Shown here one piece after another: positions 7,661 to 16,797 of a DNA stretch of 43,644 bases. A program made the position numbers and the translations under genes. The notes under the pieces were generated by a model. That model had not been told where the DNA came from, searched no databases, and was given only the letters and a program-made list of their open reading frames with translations. Source of the DNA: Candidatus Wallbacteria bacterium (lineage in GTDB: Bacteria > Muiribacteriota > UBA6191 > JACPRK01). Location of the stretch: NCBI GenBank assembly GCA_016213845.1, contig JACQZN010000131.1, positions 1-43,644 on the forward strand, written 5' to 3'. Position 1 is the first letter of the stretch; each line of letters starts with the position of its first letter.

Positions 7661-8845
7661 ATGATTGGGTTCGCTCGCAGGGTTGGCTTCGCGGGGATGG
7701 TTCTGGCGCCGACGTTCGGCTTCCTCATGGCCGTGGCCAGTGGCGCCGCCGGGCTGACGGCCGTGCCCGGACAGCCGGTCTACGACCCGGCGCAGTGGGT
7801 GCTGGTCGCCAACCACCTCCACAGCGCGCCCGGCGGCAGCAACGGCTGGTCGAGCGGTGTCAAGCACATCCTGACCTACTGCAGCGCGCGCAACATCGAA
7901 TTCGCGCTGATGACGGACCACAACGCGATCAAGACCTGGTTTCTCCCCGAGTTCCGCGTGACCGGCAAGACCACCCCTGTCGGCGGCATGGAGTGGACCA
8001 GCGAGCAGGGGCACGCCAACCTGATCGGCTTCACCGCTTCCACGCCGGAACAGGCGATCCTGCCGTGCGGCATTCGCGGGCAGGCGCCCTGCGCGCAGGA
8101 AGGGCAGCAGGATCATGCTTCGATGGTGAAGCAGGTGCATGAACGAGGCGGTCTCGTCATCATCAATCACCCCGTGTTGAAGGGCTACAAGTGGCCTGCA
8201 GGTACCTGCGGTGCCGACGCGGTCGAGGTGAATCGCTCCTGGTCCGACCGCTATGGTGTCGCCGCGCGGCAGTGGTGGCACGATAAGCTGCTCAAGGGAG
8301 ACCACATCACCGGATTCGGCGGCAGCGACTACCACTACTTCCGGCCGCTGAGCAGCTCCGACGAGGAGGAGGGGCTCGAGGAATCGGAGCACTCCAACGA
8401 AGCCAGCCCACTTTCGCCCGATATCGAGACGCCCGTCAATCTCGTGCGGGTCGGCGAGAAGACGGTGGCCGCCGTGATGGACGCCGTGCGCGCTGGCCAT
8501 GCCCAGGTGCTCTCGGACCTGACGCAGCCTCGGGTCTTCCTGGGGTGCGACGCCAATGGCGACGGGGTCTTCGATGATTACATGATGGGCGATCGAGTGC
8601 GTCTCGCCGAAGGCTCTCGCGTCGTCATCCAGGTGCGCGTCCTGGGCGGCAAGGGGCAGAGGCTGCGCGTGTTCGACGCCAAGGTCGGTGAGATGCTCTC
8701 CGGGCGGGGCCCCGAGGTGCATGACATCACCTCCGACGACTTCGTCCTGGCGCTCGAGCGGACCGCCTCGGCCGGGAAGGACCGCTTCCTTCGGACCGAG
8801 GTCGGCGAGCGCGGCGCCAACGTGACGAACCCGCTCTACTACTGA
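7661..8845 (+). CDS. Exported PHP-type metallophosphoesterase (CehA/McbA-like)
   Basis: The 394-residue protein starts with an export-type hydrophobic segment (about 8-31) and continues with PHP-type metal-binding motifs. These are NHLHSAPGGSNGW (His52, His54), LMTDHNAI (Asp86, His87), GGMEWTSEQGHANLIGF (Glu111, His118), IINHPVLKGYKW and GFGGSDYHYF. This set is typical of the CehA/McbA subgroup of PHP enzymes, metal-dependent esterases. The substrate is unknown; phosphodiester or carbamate-like esters are possible. The C-terminal part (about 290-394) looks like a beta-rich accessory domain with an EF-hand-like stretch (DANGDGVFDDYM). CGGAGA precedes the ATG by about 9 nt. It is monocistronic under the strong promoter at 7541. 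Confidence 0.8.
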   Translation: MIGFARRVGFAGMVLAPTFGFLMAVASGAAGLTAVPGQPVYDPAQWVLVANHLHSAPGGSNGWSSGVKHILTYCSARNIEFALMTDHNAIKTWFLPEFRVTGKTTPVGGMEWTSEQGHANLIGFTASTPEQAILPCGIRGQAPCAQEGQQDHASMVKQVHERGGLVIINHPVLKGYKWPAGTCGADAVEVNRSWSDRYGVAARQWWHDKLLKGDHITGFGGSDYHYFRPLSSSDEEEGLEESEHSNEASPLSPDIETPVNLVRVGEKTVAAVMDAVRAGHAQVLSDLTQPRVFLGCDANGDGVFDDYMMGDRVRLAEGSRVVIQVRVLGGKGQRLRVFDAKVGEMLSGRGPEVHDITSDDFVLALERTASAGKDRFLRTEVGERGANVTNPLYY

Positions 8846-8992
8846 GCGGCCCTGGGCTGGACTGCCGGGGGGCGGCTTCGCGCACCTCGTCGGCTTTCTC
8901 CCTGGCAGAGGACTTGCTTCCCATGGAGGCACGGGGGACTGTAGTATCATCGCGACAGCCCGCGGGGTGATCGCGTAGATGAGGAGCGTGGC

Positions 8993-11056
8993 GTGGTCGA
9001 CGAACAGGAGTTCCAGGAGCTAGAGCAGCAAATCGCGCTGCGAAAGCCGGAATCGAGGCTGGACTTGCCGGCCATCCTCATCCTGCTCATCAACATCCTG
9101 CTTCTGTCGATCTTCGTCACCTATCTGACGAACCTCATCGCCCGCAGCGTTCAGGCCCTGCTCGTGGTCGTTATTTGGGCGTTTTTCATCATCCTCGGGC
9201 GGAATTACCCACAGGTCCGGACCTACGGCTGGAACTGGATCATCATCGGCCTCAATCTGATCGCCTTCGGGCTCATCATCAGCATCTGCGACCACGTCTT
9301 CCTGCTGAAGGGCTCGGAGGCGCTGCATCAGAACGAGCGCTACCGGCTGTTCCTGGAGCAAGTTGTCGGCTGCAGTCTGGGCTTTGCCCTGCTGGCGTAC
9401 GGCTTCTTCAAGTGGGTGCCGTCGTTCCTGGAGTCGAAGAGCGTGATGAGCAACTACCTGCAGAAGCTGATGCGCACGGTCAAGCTGCAGAAGGAGGAGC
9501 TGATCCGCGCCGAGGAGAAGACGAAGCAGGCCGAGCAGATCGCGCGGCTGCAGGAATTCAACGAAAAGGTGCTGTCGACGATCCCGTCGTCGCTCTTGGT
9601 GGTCTCCCGGGAGCTGCAGGGCATATCGGCCAACCCGGAATGGCTGCGGACCTTCGGGCTCTCCCAGGAGAGCGTGAAGGGACGGCCACTCCTGGAGCTG
9701 GTCCCCTCCGAGGAGCTGCTGGAAGGCGCGCGCGAAGCGGCCCGGAAGAACGACGTTCTGTCGATGGAGATCTCGCTGGGGCAGGACGTCGAGACGTTCC
9801 GCTGGTACGACGTCAAGGTCTCGGCCGAGCCCAGGGAGATGCTGCTCTGCGTGTTCGACGACATCACTGAGCGCAAGCGCACCCTGGCGATGGAGAAGCA
9901 GCTCCAGACGCAGCTCTTGCAGTCCGAGAAACTCTCGGCTCTGGGCGAGCTGGTGAGCGGAGTCGCTCACGAACTGAACAACCCGCTCGCCATCATCTCC
10001 GGCTACTCGGAGCTCCTCATGGAGGAAGACGAGCTCAGCTCGCAGACCAAGGAGCTGATGCAGGAGATCGGCAAGAGCAGCTTCCGGTGCAAGAAGATCG
10101 TCGAGAACCTGCTGGCGTTCGCCCGCCAGCACAAGCCCGAGCGCGAGCTCGTGGACATCAATCAGATCGTGAAGGATGCGCTGGCGCTGCGTGCCCACCA
10201 ATTCCGCGTCGACAACATCACCGGCGTCGAGGAGCTGGGCAAACTGCCGCCGACCGTGGCCGACCCGCACCAGCTGCAGCAGGTCTTCTTCAACATCATC
10301 AACAATGGCTACCAGGCCGTGAAGGGCTCCCGCAAGGAAGGCGGCAAGCTGACCGTGCGCACCCGGGTCCACGAAGGGATGATCCGCGTCGAGATCTCCG
10401 ACAACGGTCCCGGCATCCCCGCCGGCCTGGTGAAGCGCATCTTCGACCCGTTCTTCACGACCAAGAAGCTGGGCGAGGGCACGGGTCTGGGTCTTTCGAT
10501 CACTTACGGGATCATCCGGGAGCACAACGGGAAGATCTCCGTCGACAGCGCCGAGGGCCAGGGCGCGACCTTCGCGGTCGATCTGCCGATCAGCCAGGAC
10601 AAACCGATCTCGGAGAGCGTCAAGGAGGGCCCCGACCTGCAGGCGACCAAGTTCCAGGGCCGCAGGATCCTCGTCATCGACGACGAGGCCAACATCGCCG
10701 AGGTCTGCAGGATGGGGTTGGAGCGGCTAGGGTGTGACGTGCAGATCACCTCCGACGGGCCCGACGCCGTCAGCCGGATCGAGAAGGAGAAGTTCGACCT
10801 CATCATCAGCGACATCCGGATGCCCGGCATGGACGGCCCCGCGATCTATTCCGCCGTGCGGCAGCGGGATGCGCAGCTGGCCGGCCGCATCATCTTCATG
10901 ACCGGCGACACCCTCTCTCCCCAGACCAAGTCCTTCCTGGAGGCCTCCGGCAACGTCTACATCAACAAGCCCTTCGTGATGGAGGAGCTGAAGTCCGCCG
11001 TGGCGAAGCACATCGATGCGATGACGACCGGCGGCACCGCGCGGCAGCTGTCCTGA
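8993..11056 (+). CDS. Membrane hybrid sensor histidine kinase (4TM-PAS-HisKA-HATPase-REC)
   Basis: The 687-residue protein has four membrane helices (about 25-47, 54-70, 81-100, 124-141), a coiled coil (150-190) and a PAS domain (190-295, ending DDITERKR). A HisKA follows with His326 in GELVSGVAHELNNPLAI, then an ATPase with N, G1 and G2 boxes (NIINNGYQAV, DNGPGIP, GEGTGLGLSITYGI). A C-terminal receiver carries phosphoacceptor Asp607 (IISDIRMPGMDG). The small periplasmic loops suggest sensing within the membrane or by the PAS domain. The GTG start at 8993 has GAGGAG 6 nt upstream. No cognate response regulator is adjacent; the short receiver at 5178 is a possible partner. Confidence 0.9.
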   Translation: MVDEQEFQELEQQIALRKPESRLDLPAILILLINILLLSIFVTYLTNLIARSVQALLVVVIWAFFIILGRNYPQVRTYGWNWIIIGLNLIAFGLIISICDHVFLLKGSEALHQNERYRLFLEQVVGCSLGFALLAYGFFKWVPSFLESKSVMSNYLQKLMRTVKLQKEELIRAEEKTKQAEQIARLQEFNEKVLSTIPSSLLVVSRELQGISANPEWLRTFGLSQESVKGRPLLELVPSEELLEGAREAARKNDVLSMEISLGQDVETFRWYDVKVSAEPREMLLCVFDDITERKRTLAMEKQLQTQLLQSEKLSALGELVSGVAHELNNPLAIISGYSELLMEEDELSSQTKELMQEIGKSSFRCKKIVENLLAFARQHKPERELVDINQIVKDALALRAHQFRVDNITGVEELGKLPPTVADPHQLQQVFFNIINNGYQAVKGSRKEGGKLTVRTRVHEGMIRVEISDNGPGIPAGLVKRIFDPFFTTKKLGEGTGLGLSITYGIIREHNGKISVDSAEGQGATFAVDLPISQDKPISESVKEGPDLQATKFQGRRILVIDDEANIAEVCRMGLERLGCDVQITSDGPDAVSRIEKEKFDLIISDIRMPGMDGPAIYSAVRQRDAQLAGRIIFMTGDTLSPQTKSFLEASGNVYINKPFVMEELKSAVAKHIDAMTTGGTARQLS

Positions 11057-11061
11057 CCGGT

Positions 11062-11646
11062 CTACGGTTTCACGATCCGCGCCAGGCGCAGGAGTTTGGA
11101 GCTGATCTTGAGGCCGAGCTTCTCGGCGCGTTCGAGGCAGATCTCGAAGCGGAGAGTCTCCTCGTCGACGTAGAAGTTGAGGATTCCCCCCGAGTGGATG
11201 AAGTCGGTCCTCATGCCGACCGTGAGAACGGGTGTCGCCGCCAGCCGCTCCAGCACCTCGGCCAGGTTCGCCAGGGCCCCGGAACCCAGGAACAGGATGT
11301 GGGTGGGCTGCAACTCCGCCGGGCCTCGGAATCGCCGCACGGTCAGGGTCCGGCCCTGGGCCAGCTTGGCGACCAACGTCCTCTCGAGGACTCTTGCGAA
11401 TGGCTCGTCGCCGAGAACGCCGATGGTGAAAGGCTCGTCGGGCCTGCCAGGCGCGGGCTGGGGCCAGTCTACGAACTTGGCCACGTTGTACAGGTAGGCC
11501 GCCTTGAGCTCGTCCTCCCTGGCCGTGAGCGGGCGGCCGACCTGCCTGCCGGCCGCGGGCCGTAAGGCTCGCTCGGCCGCAGGGGCCGCCAGGGACGATT
11601 GTCCGGCCAGCTCGCGCGCGCCGAGGAGTACCAGCGCTGCGAGCAA
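11062..11646 (-). CDS. YfiR-family (DUF4154) periplasmic protein
   Basis: It carries the YfiR/DUF4154 signature: ELKAAYLYNVAKFVDWP near the start, FTIGVLGDEPF, a central ILFLGSG, and the closing DFIHSGGILNFYVDEETLRFEI. In Pseudomonas, YfiR is a periplasmic repressor of the YfiN cyclase. It is the last gene of a minus-strand run with a TonB receptor and a CHASE8-like kinase, a frequent neighbourhood for DUF4154. The start is uncertain. TTG at 11646 gives 194 residues but cuts the signal peptide short. In-frame CTG codons near 11682, overlapping the receptor stop, would add a basic n-region (VRLRLT) to the hydrophobic core. Confidence 0.82.
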   Translation of the reverse strand: MLAALVLLGARELAGQSSLAAPAAERALRPAAGRQVGRPLTAREDELKAAYLYNVAKFVDWPQPAPGRPDEPFTIGVLGDEPFARVLERTLVAKLAQGRTLTVRRFRGPAELQPTHILFLGSGALANLAEVLERLAATPVLTVGMRTDFIHSGGILNFYVDEETLRFEICLERAEKLGLKISSKLLRLARIVKP

Positions 11647-11681
11647 AGTGAGACGAAGGCGGACCGATGTGGCGGCTGTTC

Positions 11682-13721
11682 TCAGAATCGCCAGGTCACC
11701 TTCCCATAGAGGCCTCGCTGGACCTCTGTAGCCTGCGTGTCGATCAGGGACGGCGTGAACTCCGAGTGGCGGTCGTCGAGCAGGTCGCGCCCCACGAGCG
11801 CAAGTTCGAGCTCCTCGCGCGGCCTGTAGGCCAGGACCAGGTCGAGCATGAAGTAGCTGGGAACGCCCAGACCCGGAAGCTCGTCGACGTATCTCAGGTG
11901 GCCGTCCAGCTCGAGCAGCTTAGATACCTCCCAGGACGAAGAGACGAAGAGCTGATGGCTCGGGCTCTCTCGCTCGGCGGCAACGGCTGCCGCGTCCCGG
12001 GATGCCGGATCGGGCGTCAGGTCGATGCGGAGCCAGGAGCAGCCGCTACGGAAGTGGAGGTCGTCGCGCGCGTGCCAGTCGCAGGCCAGTTCGAGCCCCC
12101 AGGCGTCGCCCTCGCCCAGGTTGAACGGTGCGAACGGCACGGCCACATGCGGTGCGGGAAGCGGTGGCGGCGTCCCGAACTTCTCCAGCGTCCTGAGCTT
12201 GCGGTAGGAGTTGTAGAAGCCCGCGAGATCGAGCGAGACGGAGTCGCTTGCCTGAAAGCGCCAGCCGACTTCACGAGCCAGAAGCTCTTCCGAATCGTAG
12301 TCTTCGCGGCCCACCAACGTCGGGACCACCGTCGCACCCCCGGGGCCGGGAAAGGGCCGCTGGGAGATTCGGCCGTCCGACTCGATCCGGGACGGCGTGC
12401 GCACGGCCCTGGAGACCGCCGCCCAGACCGACTGGCGCTTCTCGGGAATCCACAGGAGCCTGACGTTGGGCTGCACCTCGATCCCGGTGTAGCTGTTGTG
12501 TTCGATCTTCGAACCGACGGTGAGGCGCACGTCGGCGCCCGGGAAGCGGTACTCGTCCTGGACGAAAGCGCTGAAAACGCGCGTGTCTCGCAGTACTGGC
12601 GCTAGCGAGATCAACAGGTCCTCGGAGCGGATCTCGTCAGCCATCAGCCGGGCGCCGGCGCCCCAGATGAGCTCGTGGCGCCCGTCGAGCTGCTTGCGGT
12701 GCTGGAAGTCGAGGTCGACCATGTCGAGCGCCTGGCGGAACGACGGCTTGTCCCGGCGCGTGCGGTCGTAGTAGAGCTGCAGCGCCGCGTCCTCGTCGTC
12801 GCCGAAGCGCCGTTCGAGCCGGTAGGAGAGGTTGCCGCCCTCCACGATCCGATCGTCCGTGGTGGCGCGCACCAGCGGCGCCGTCACGAACACCGAGTTG
12901 ACCAGGCCGAGCGACTTGCCATCGTAGAAGTTGCCTTGCACCGACACGCGGTCGCGTCGGTTGGGCTCTCCGTCGACGCGGAACCCGGCCTGGGAGAAGG
13001 TCCAGCCGTCGGCCGCGGGTCCCCCGGAGCCGTCCACGGCGTTGTCGCGCGCTGCGCCCTTGGCGTAGACGCGGTACCAGCTGTTGTCGTCGACCTTTCC
13101 GCCGTGGCGGATCAGGCCCTGGTGGCGTTCCTCCGCGCCGAGCTGGACTGTCGCCAGGCCGCCCTGCGTCTCCCGGGTGTGCTTCGTAATGACGTTGATG
13201 ACGCCATTGACTGCGTTGGCTCCATAAAGCGTCCCGCCGGGCCCGCGCACCACCTCGATCCTGTCGATGTCCTCGAGCGGCACCTCCTGCACGTCCCAGT
13301 AAACGCCGCTGAAAAGCGGCGTGTAGACGCTGCGGCCGTCGATCAACACCAGCAGCTTGTTGGCGAAGCGGCCATTGAAACCGCGCGCCGTGATCGCCCA
13401 CTTGTTGGAGTCGATGCGCGCCACCTGCACCCCAGGCACCAGCCGCAACACGTCGGGCAGGTTCGTCGCGCCGGAACGCCGGATGTCGGCCTGCGTCAGG
13501 ACGTAGATGGCGGCAGGCGCCTCCTTGAGGTGCTGCTCCTTCTTCGCAACCGAGGTGATCCGCACCTGCATCAGCTCTTCGAGCTCCAGCCCCGTCAAAT
13601 CCTTCGGCCCCTCGTCTTCGGCCCGCCCTACCCCCGCTCCCATTGTAATCCCAGCAATCAGGACCGCCAGGAGCTTTCTGACCCGCCCCCGGGCCTCACT
13701 CCTGCGACTTGTTCCTCTCAT
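11682..13721 (-). CDS. TonB-dependent outer membrane receptor
   Basis: The 679-residue protein has a signal peptide (about 1-34, ending VGRA-ED), then a TonB-box-like acidic start. The plug (about 55-175) shows VLTQADIRRSGATNLPDVL, a GxxxxxRGFNGRFANKLLVLIDGR stretch and IEVVRGPGGTLYGANAVNGVI. The 22-strand barrel region ends in the aromatic C-terminal signature VTWRF. It probably imports or senses a ligand; the substrate cannot be named. It lies between the YfiR-like and kinase genes, so sensing is likely. GGAGAGGA precedes the ATG by about 8 nt. The gap to the kinase gene is under 50 bp and to the YfiR gene is about 35 bp or less. Confidence 0.9.
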   Translation of the reverse strand: MRGTSRRSEARGRVRKLLAVLIAGITMGAGVGRAEDEGPKDLTGLELEELMQVRITSVAKKEQHLKEAPAAIYVLTQADIRRSGATNLPDVLRLVPGVQVARIDSNKWAITARGFNGRFANKLLVLIDGRSVYTPLFSGVYWDVQEVPLEDIDRIEVVRGPGGTLYGANAVNGVINVITKHTRETQGGLATVQLGAEERHQGLIRHGGKVDDNSWYRVYAKGAARDNAVDGSGGPAADGWTFSQAGFRVDGEPNRRDRVSVQGNFYDGKSLGLVNSVFVTAPLVRATTDDRIVEGGNLSYRLERRFGDDEDAALQLYYDRTRRDKPSFRQALDMVDLDFQHRKQLDGRHELIWGAGARLMADEIRSEDLLISLAPVLRDTRVFSAFVQDEYRFPGADVRLTVGSKIEHNSYTGIEVQPNVRLLWIPEKRQSVWAAVSRAVRTPSRIESDGRISQRPFPGPGGATVVPTLVGREDYDSEELLAREVGWRFQASDSVSLDLAGFYNSYRKLRTLEKFGTPPPLPAPHVAVPFAPFNLGEGDAWGLELACDWHARDDLHFRSGCSWLRIDLTPDPASRDAAAVAAERESPSHQLFVSSSWEVSKLLELDGHLRYVDELPGLGVPSYFMLDLVLAYRPREELELALVGRDLLDDRHSEFTPSLIDTQATEVQRGLYGKVTWRF

Positions 13722-13769
13722 TATCGTGTCCTCTCCCTGTCTCGTTCGGATCTTGTGTCGTCGTTCGTC

Positions 13770-16529
13770 TCAGGCGCCATGTCCAGCCGGTCCGATCAAC
13801 TTCGCCAGCGCCTCGTCCAGTCGTCGTATCTCGTTTTCGAGCGTCGTGAGCGTCTCGCGCGCCCCGGCGGTCGCCCCCTGGCGCAGCAGCCCCTCTAGCC
13901 CGAGCGCCGCGCGGTAGGCCGAATCGGCGCAGAAGAGCGCGACCGACCCCTTCAGGCGGTGCGCGGCGCGGATGGCGCCCGCGGGGTCGTCTCGCTCCAG
14001 AGCGCTCGACAGCTCCGCCAGCATCCCCGGCCCGCTGCGCAGATGGGCCCGCGCCATGTCCCGCACCAGGTCCATGTCCCCGTCCACCCGGTCCAGGATC
14101 GCCGGCAGGTTCAGCTCCAGCCCGCTGCTCCCGGCGGCGACCTCCGCAGCCGCCTCGGGCGGCAGCGTCCCTGCCTCCACCGCCGCGCAGAGCTCCCGGG
14201 CGCCGATCGGCTTCGAAAGGTAGCCGTCCATCCCCGCTTCCAGGCAGCGCTCACGGTCCCCCGCCAGCGAGTGCGCCGTCATCGCCAGGATCTTCACGTG
14301 ACCGCCCCGCTTGCCCTCCAGCTCCCGGATCGCCCGGCTGGCCTCCAGCCCGTCCATGTCGGGCATCTGCACGTCCATCAGCACGACGTCGAACCGTCCC
14401 CGCTCGAAAGCCTCGAAGGCCGCCCGTCCGTCACCGGCGACCTGGACCCGATGTCCGCGCCGCGTCAGCACGCGAACGCCGTACTCCTGGTTCACCAGGT
14501 TGTCCTCCGCCAGAAGGATGTCGAGCCCGCTCGCCAGGGGTGCCGGAAGGGTCGAGTCTCCGGGCTGCTCCTTGGCCGGTGTGCGCCGGCCCGGCGACAA
14601 TGCGTCCAGGACGCCGTCCTGCAGATCTTGCGGATTGACGGGTTTGGCCAGGCAGACCTGCACGCCTAGCCGCTGGGCCCGCCGCGACTGATCGAGGCTG
14701 ACCGCCGGGCAGAGCAGCACGATCGGCAGGCGCTCCAGCCCCTCCCGGGCGTGCAACTGCTCCACCAGCGCGAAGCCGTCGGTTCCGGGCATGTTCGCGT
14801 CGATGATCGCCAGCGCGCAGGGCCGGCCCTGCTCCCGCGCCGCGACAGCCGCTTCGAGCGCCGAGGCGGCCGAGCTGGCCGTCACGGGCTTCATCTTCCA
14901 CTCGCCAAGAAGCTCCCCCAGCAACTCGAGCGAGGTCCGGTTGTCGTCGACCACCAGCGCCGCCACGGCCTCCAGGGCCGCGGGCGGACGCGGCGCGGCC
15001 CGCTCCGAGGCACCCGGAGGCCTGGCGAACCGGGCCGTGAAGTGAAAGGTGCTGCCCTTGCCCGGAGTGCTCTCCACCCAGATCCGCCCCCCGGCCAGCT
15101 CCACCAGCTGTGCCGAGATCGCCAGCCCCAGTCCCGTGCCTCCGAAGCGCCGGGACATCGAGTCGTCCACCTGCTCGAACGGATTGAAGATGACCGAGAG
15201 CTTTTGACTCGGAATGCCGATCCCGGTGTCGGCGACGCTGAAGTGCAGTGTCACCGAAGCGTCGGTCTCCGCCTCCCTGGCCGCACGCACGACGACCTCG
15301 CCCTCGAAGGTGAACTTGACCGCGTTGCCGATCAGGTTCACCAGCACCTGCCGCAGCCGCCCCGGATCGCCGATCACGTCGTCGGGAACGTCCGACGGCA
15401 CCGAGACGATCAGCTCGAGCCCCTTCGTCTCCGCGGTCATCACCAGCGTGCCGATCGCGGCGTTGACGCTCTCGCGCAGCCGGAACGGGATCGGCTCCAT
15501 TTCCAGCTTCCCGGCTTCCACCTTCGAGAAGTCGAGCACGTCGTTGATGACCGTCAGGAGCGACGCCGCAGACTCCTTGAGCCGCGCCAGGTACTGTCGC
15601 TGAGCCTGCGTGAGATCCGAGTCGAGCATCAGCTCCGCCATCCCCAGGATGCCGTTCATCGGCGTGCGGATTTCGTGACTGATGTTGGCCAGGAAGCGCG
15701 TCTTGGCGTCCGCGGCGACCTCGGCGCGCACCTTCGCGGCCTGCAGCTCCGCGTTCAGCTTCACCAGCTCCGACGTGCGGCGGCCGACCTCCTCCTCGAG
15801 GTGATCTCGGTGGCGCTCGAGCTCCCGATCGCGCAGCTCGATCTGGGAGACCATTTCGTTGAAGTCCCCGATCAAGACGCCCAGCTCGTCTCCGCTGGTC
15901 CGGGGGACGCGCACCGAGTAATCCCGGTTCTCCGAGATCTCCCGAGCGGCCCGGGCCAGCTCCAGAATCGGCCTCGAAATCAGGTGCTGCAGCTTCGTGG
16001 AGAGCAGAAGCGCCATCAGCGACGAGACCGCCAGCACGACCCCGACGGTGCTGATGAAACCCTGCAACCGGCCGTGCGCTTCCTCCAGGTCCGACAGGAT
16101 CAGCACGGTGCCGATGCGCTGGCCGTCGAGCACGATGCCCTGCGCCAGCACCAGCTCCTCCTCGGTGAACCGATGGCCGTCGGCCGGCGGCCTGGGCGGA
16201 AACGGCGTGGCCGGCGCGCCCGCACGGCGGAACCGGGCAAACGGCCGCCCGCGCGCGTCGAAGATGGCCGCAGCCAGGATGTGCGACTCCGCCCCCAACG
16301 CCCCCAACGTCTCCGCCGCCGCGTTCGGATCGTTGAAGGTGATGGCGGCCGTGCAGTTTGAGCCGATCGCCGCCGCCAGCGTCTGCAGCTTGCGCACCAT
16401 CGTCGCCCGGTGCGCCACGATGTCGTAGGTCAGAAAGATCCCGCACGCCATCAGCAGCGCCACGCTGCTGGTCAGCATCGTGATGAAGAGGAGCTTCCTC
16501 TTGATGGAGACGTCCACCAGCTCCGTCAT
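13770..16529 (-). CDS. Hybrid histidine kinase, CHASE8-like sensor-HAMP-HisKA-HATPase-REC-REC-HPt
   Basis: From ATG 16529 the protein has 919 residues: a membrane helix at about 15-35, a periplasmic CHASE8-like sensor (about 40-140), a second helix (about 143-163) and a HAMP domain. Coiled coil and HisKA follow, with His285 in FLANISHEIRTPMNGILGMAEL-type sequence, then the ATPase (GIPSQKLSVIFNPFEQ, GGTGLGLAI). Two receivers (Asp577 in AIIDANMPG, Asp719 in LMDVQMPDMDG) and a C-terminal HPt (His857 in AAHRLKGS) complete it. It can run a full phosphorelay internally. CHASE8 is also the sensor of YfiN, so an adjacent YfiR-like protein probably modulates this kinase. An in-frame ATG at 16568 would add 13 residues and lacks a ribosome binding site. 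It is the first gene of the three-gene run. Confidence 0.9.
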   Translation of the reverse strand: MTELVDVSIKRKLLFITMLTSSVALLMACGIFLTYDIVAHRATMVRKLQTLAAAIGSNCTAAITFNDPNAAAETLGALGAESHILAAAIFDARGRPFARFRRAGAPATPFPPRPPADGHRFTEEELVLAQGIVLDGQRIGTVLILSDLEEAHGRLQGFISTVGVVLAVSSLMALLLSTKLQHLISRPILELARAAREISENRDYSVRVPRTSGDELGVLIGDFNEMVSQIELRDRELERHRDHLEEEVGRRTSELVKLNAELQAAKVRAEVAADAKTRFLANISHEIRTPMNGILGMAELMLDSDLTQAQRQYLARLKESAASLLTVINDVLDFSKVEAGKLEMEPIPFRLRESVNAAIGTLVMTAETKGLELIVSVPSDVPDDVIGDPGRLRQVLVNLIGNAVKFTFEGEVVVRAAREAETDASVTLHFSVADTGIGIPSQKLSVIFNPFEQVDDSMSRRFGGTGLGLAISAQLVELAGGRIWVESTPGKGSTFHFTARFARPPGASERAAPRPPAALEAVAALVVDDNRTSLELLGELLGEWKMKPVTASSAASALEAAVAAREQGRPCALAIIDANMPGTDGFALVEQLHAREGLERLPIVLLCPAVSLDQSRRAQRLGVQVCLAKPVNPQDLQDGVLDALSPGRRTPAKEQPGDSTLPAPLASGLDILLAEDNLVNQEYGVRVLTRRGHRVQVAGDGRAAFEAFERGRFDVVLMDVQMPDMDGLEASRAIRELEGKRGGHVKILAMTAHSLAGDRERCLEAGMDGYLSKPIGARELCAAVEAGTLPPEAAAEVAAGSSGLELNLPAILDRVDGDMDLVRDMARAHLRSGPGMLAELSSALERDDPAGAIRAAHRLKGSVALFCADSAYRAALGLEGLLRQGATAGARETLTTLENEIRRLDEALAKLIGPAGHGA

Positions 16530-16797
16530 CGCCGCGGTTTCCTCGCTCCTCGACTCGATGCCCTCCATCCAGACCAGAACGGGGGCCGCGCATGTTACGA
16601 GAGCTGCGCATGCGAGTCAAGGCGGCCGCTGGGGCAAAGAGTCGCGGCACTCCTGCCGCGAGTGTCATGGGAACGAACAGCCGCGACCCCAAAAATCCAC
16701 GCTCAGGCGGCTCCTGGAGCGCATTTGCGAATGGCCGCCATCTTGCTTCAGCTTCCTAGACCCGGCGAGAGCCTGTGCTCGCCGTCACGGAGAGCCC
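16530..16797. other. Divergent intergenic region between two kinases
   Basis: These 268 bp separate the divergent starts of the CHASE8-like kinase and the REC-HAMP kinase and should hold both promoters. No clear -35/-10 pair, repeat or small gene was recognised. GGAGAG lies 5 bp before the ATG at 16798. Confidence 0.6.

Noticed and set aside
11667..12605. Plus-strand frame opposite the TonB receptor
   Set aside because: Antisense shadow; the receptor on the minus strand is complete with plug, barrel and terminal aromatic residue.
14751..16361. 536-codon plus-strand frame opposite the CHASE8-like kinase
   Set aside because: Antisense shadow rich in Arg, His and Gln; all kinase motifs are on the minus strand.
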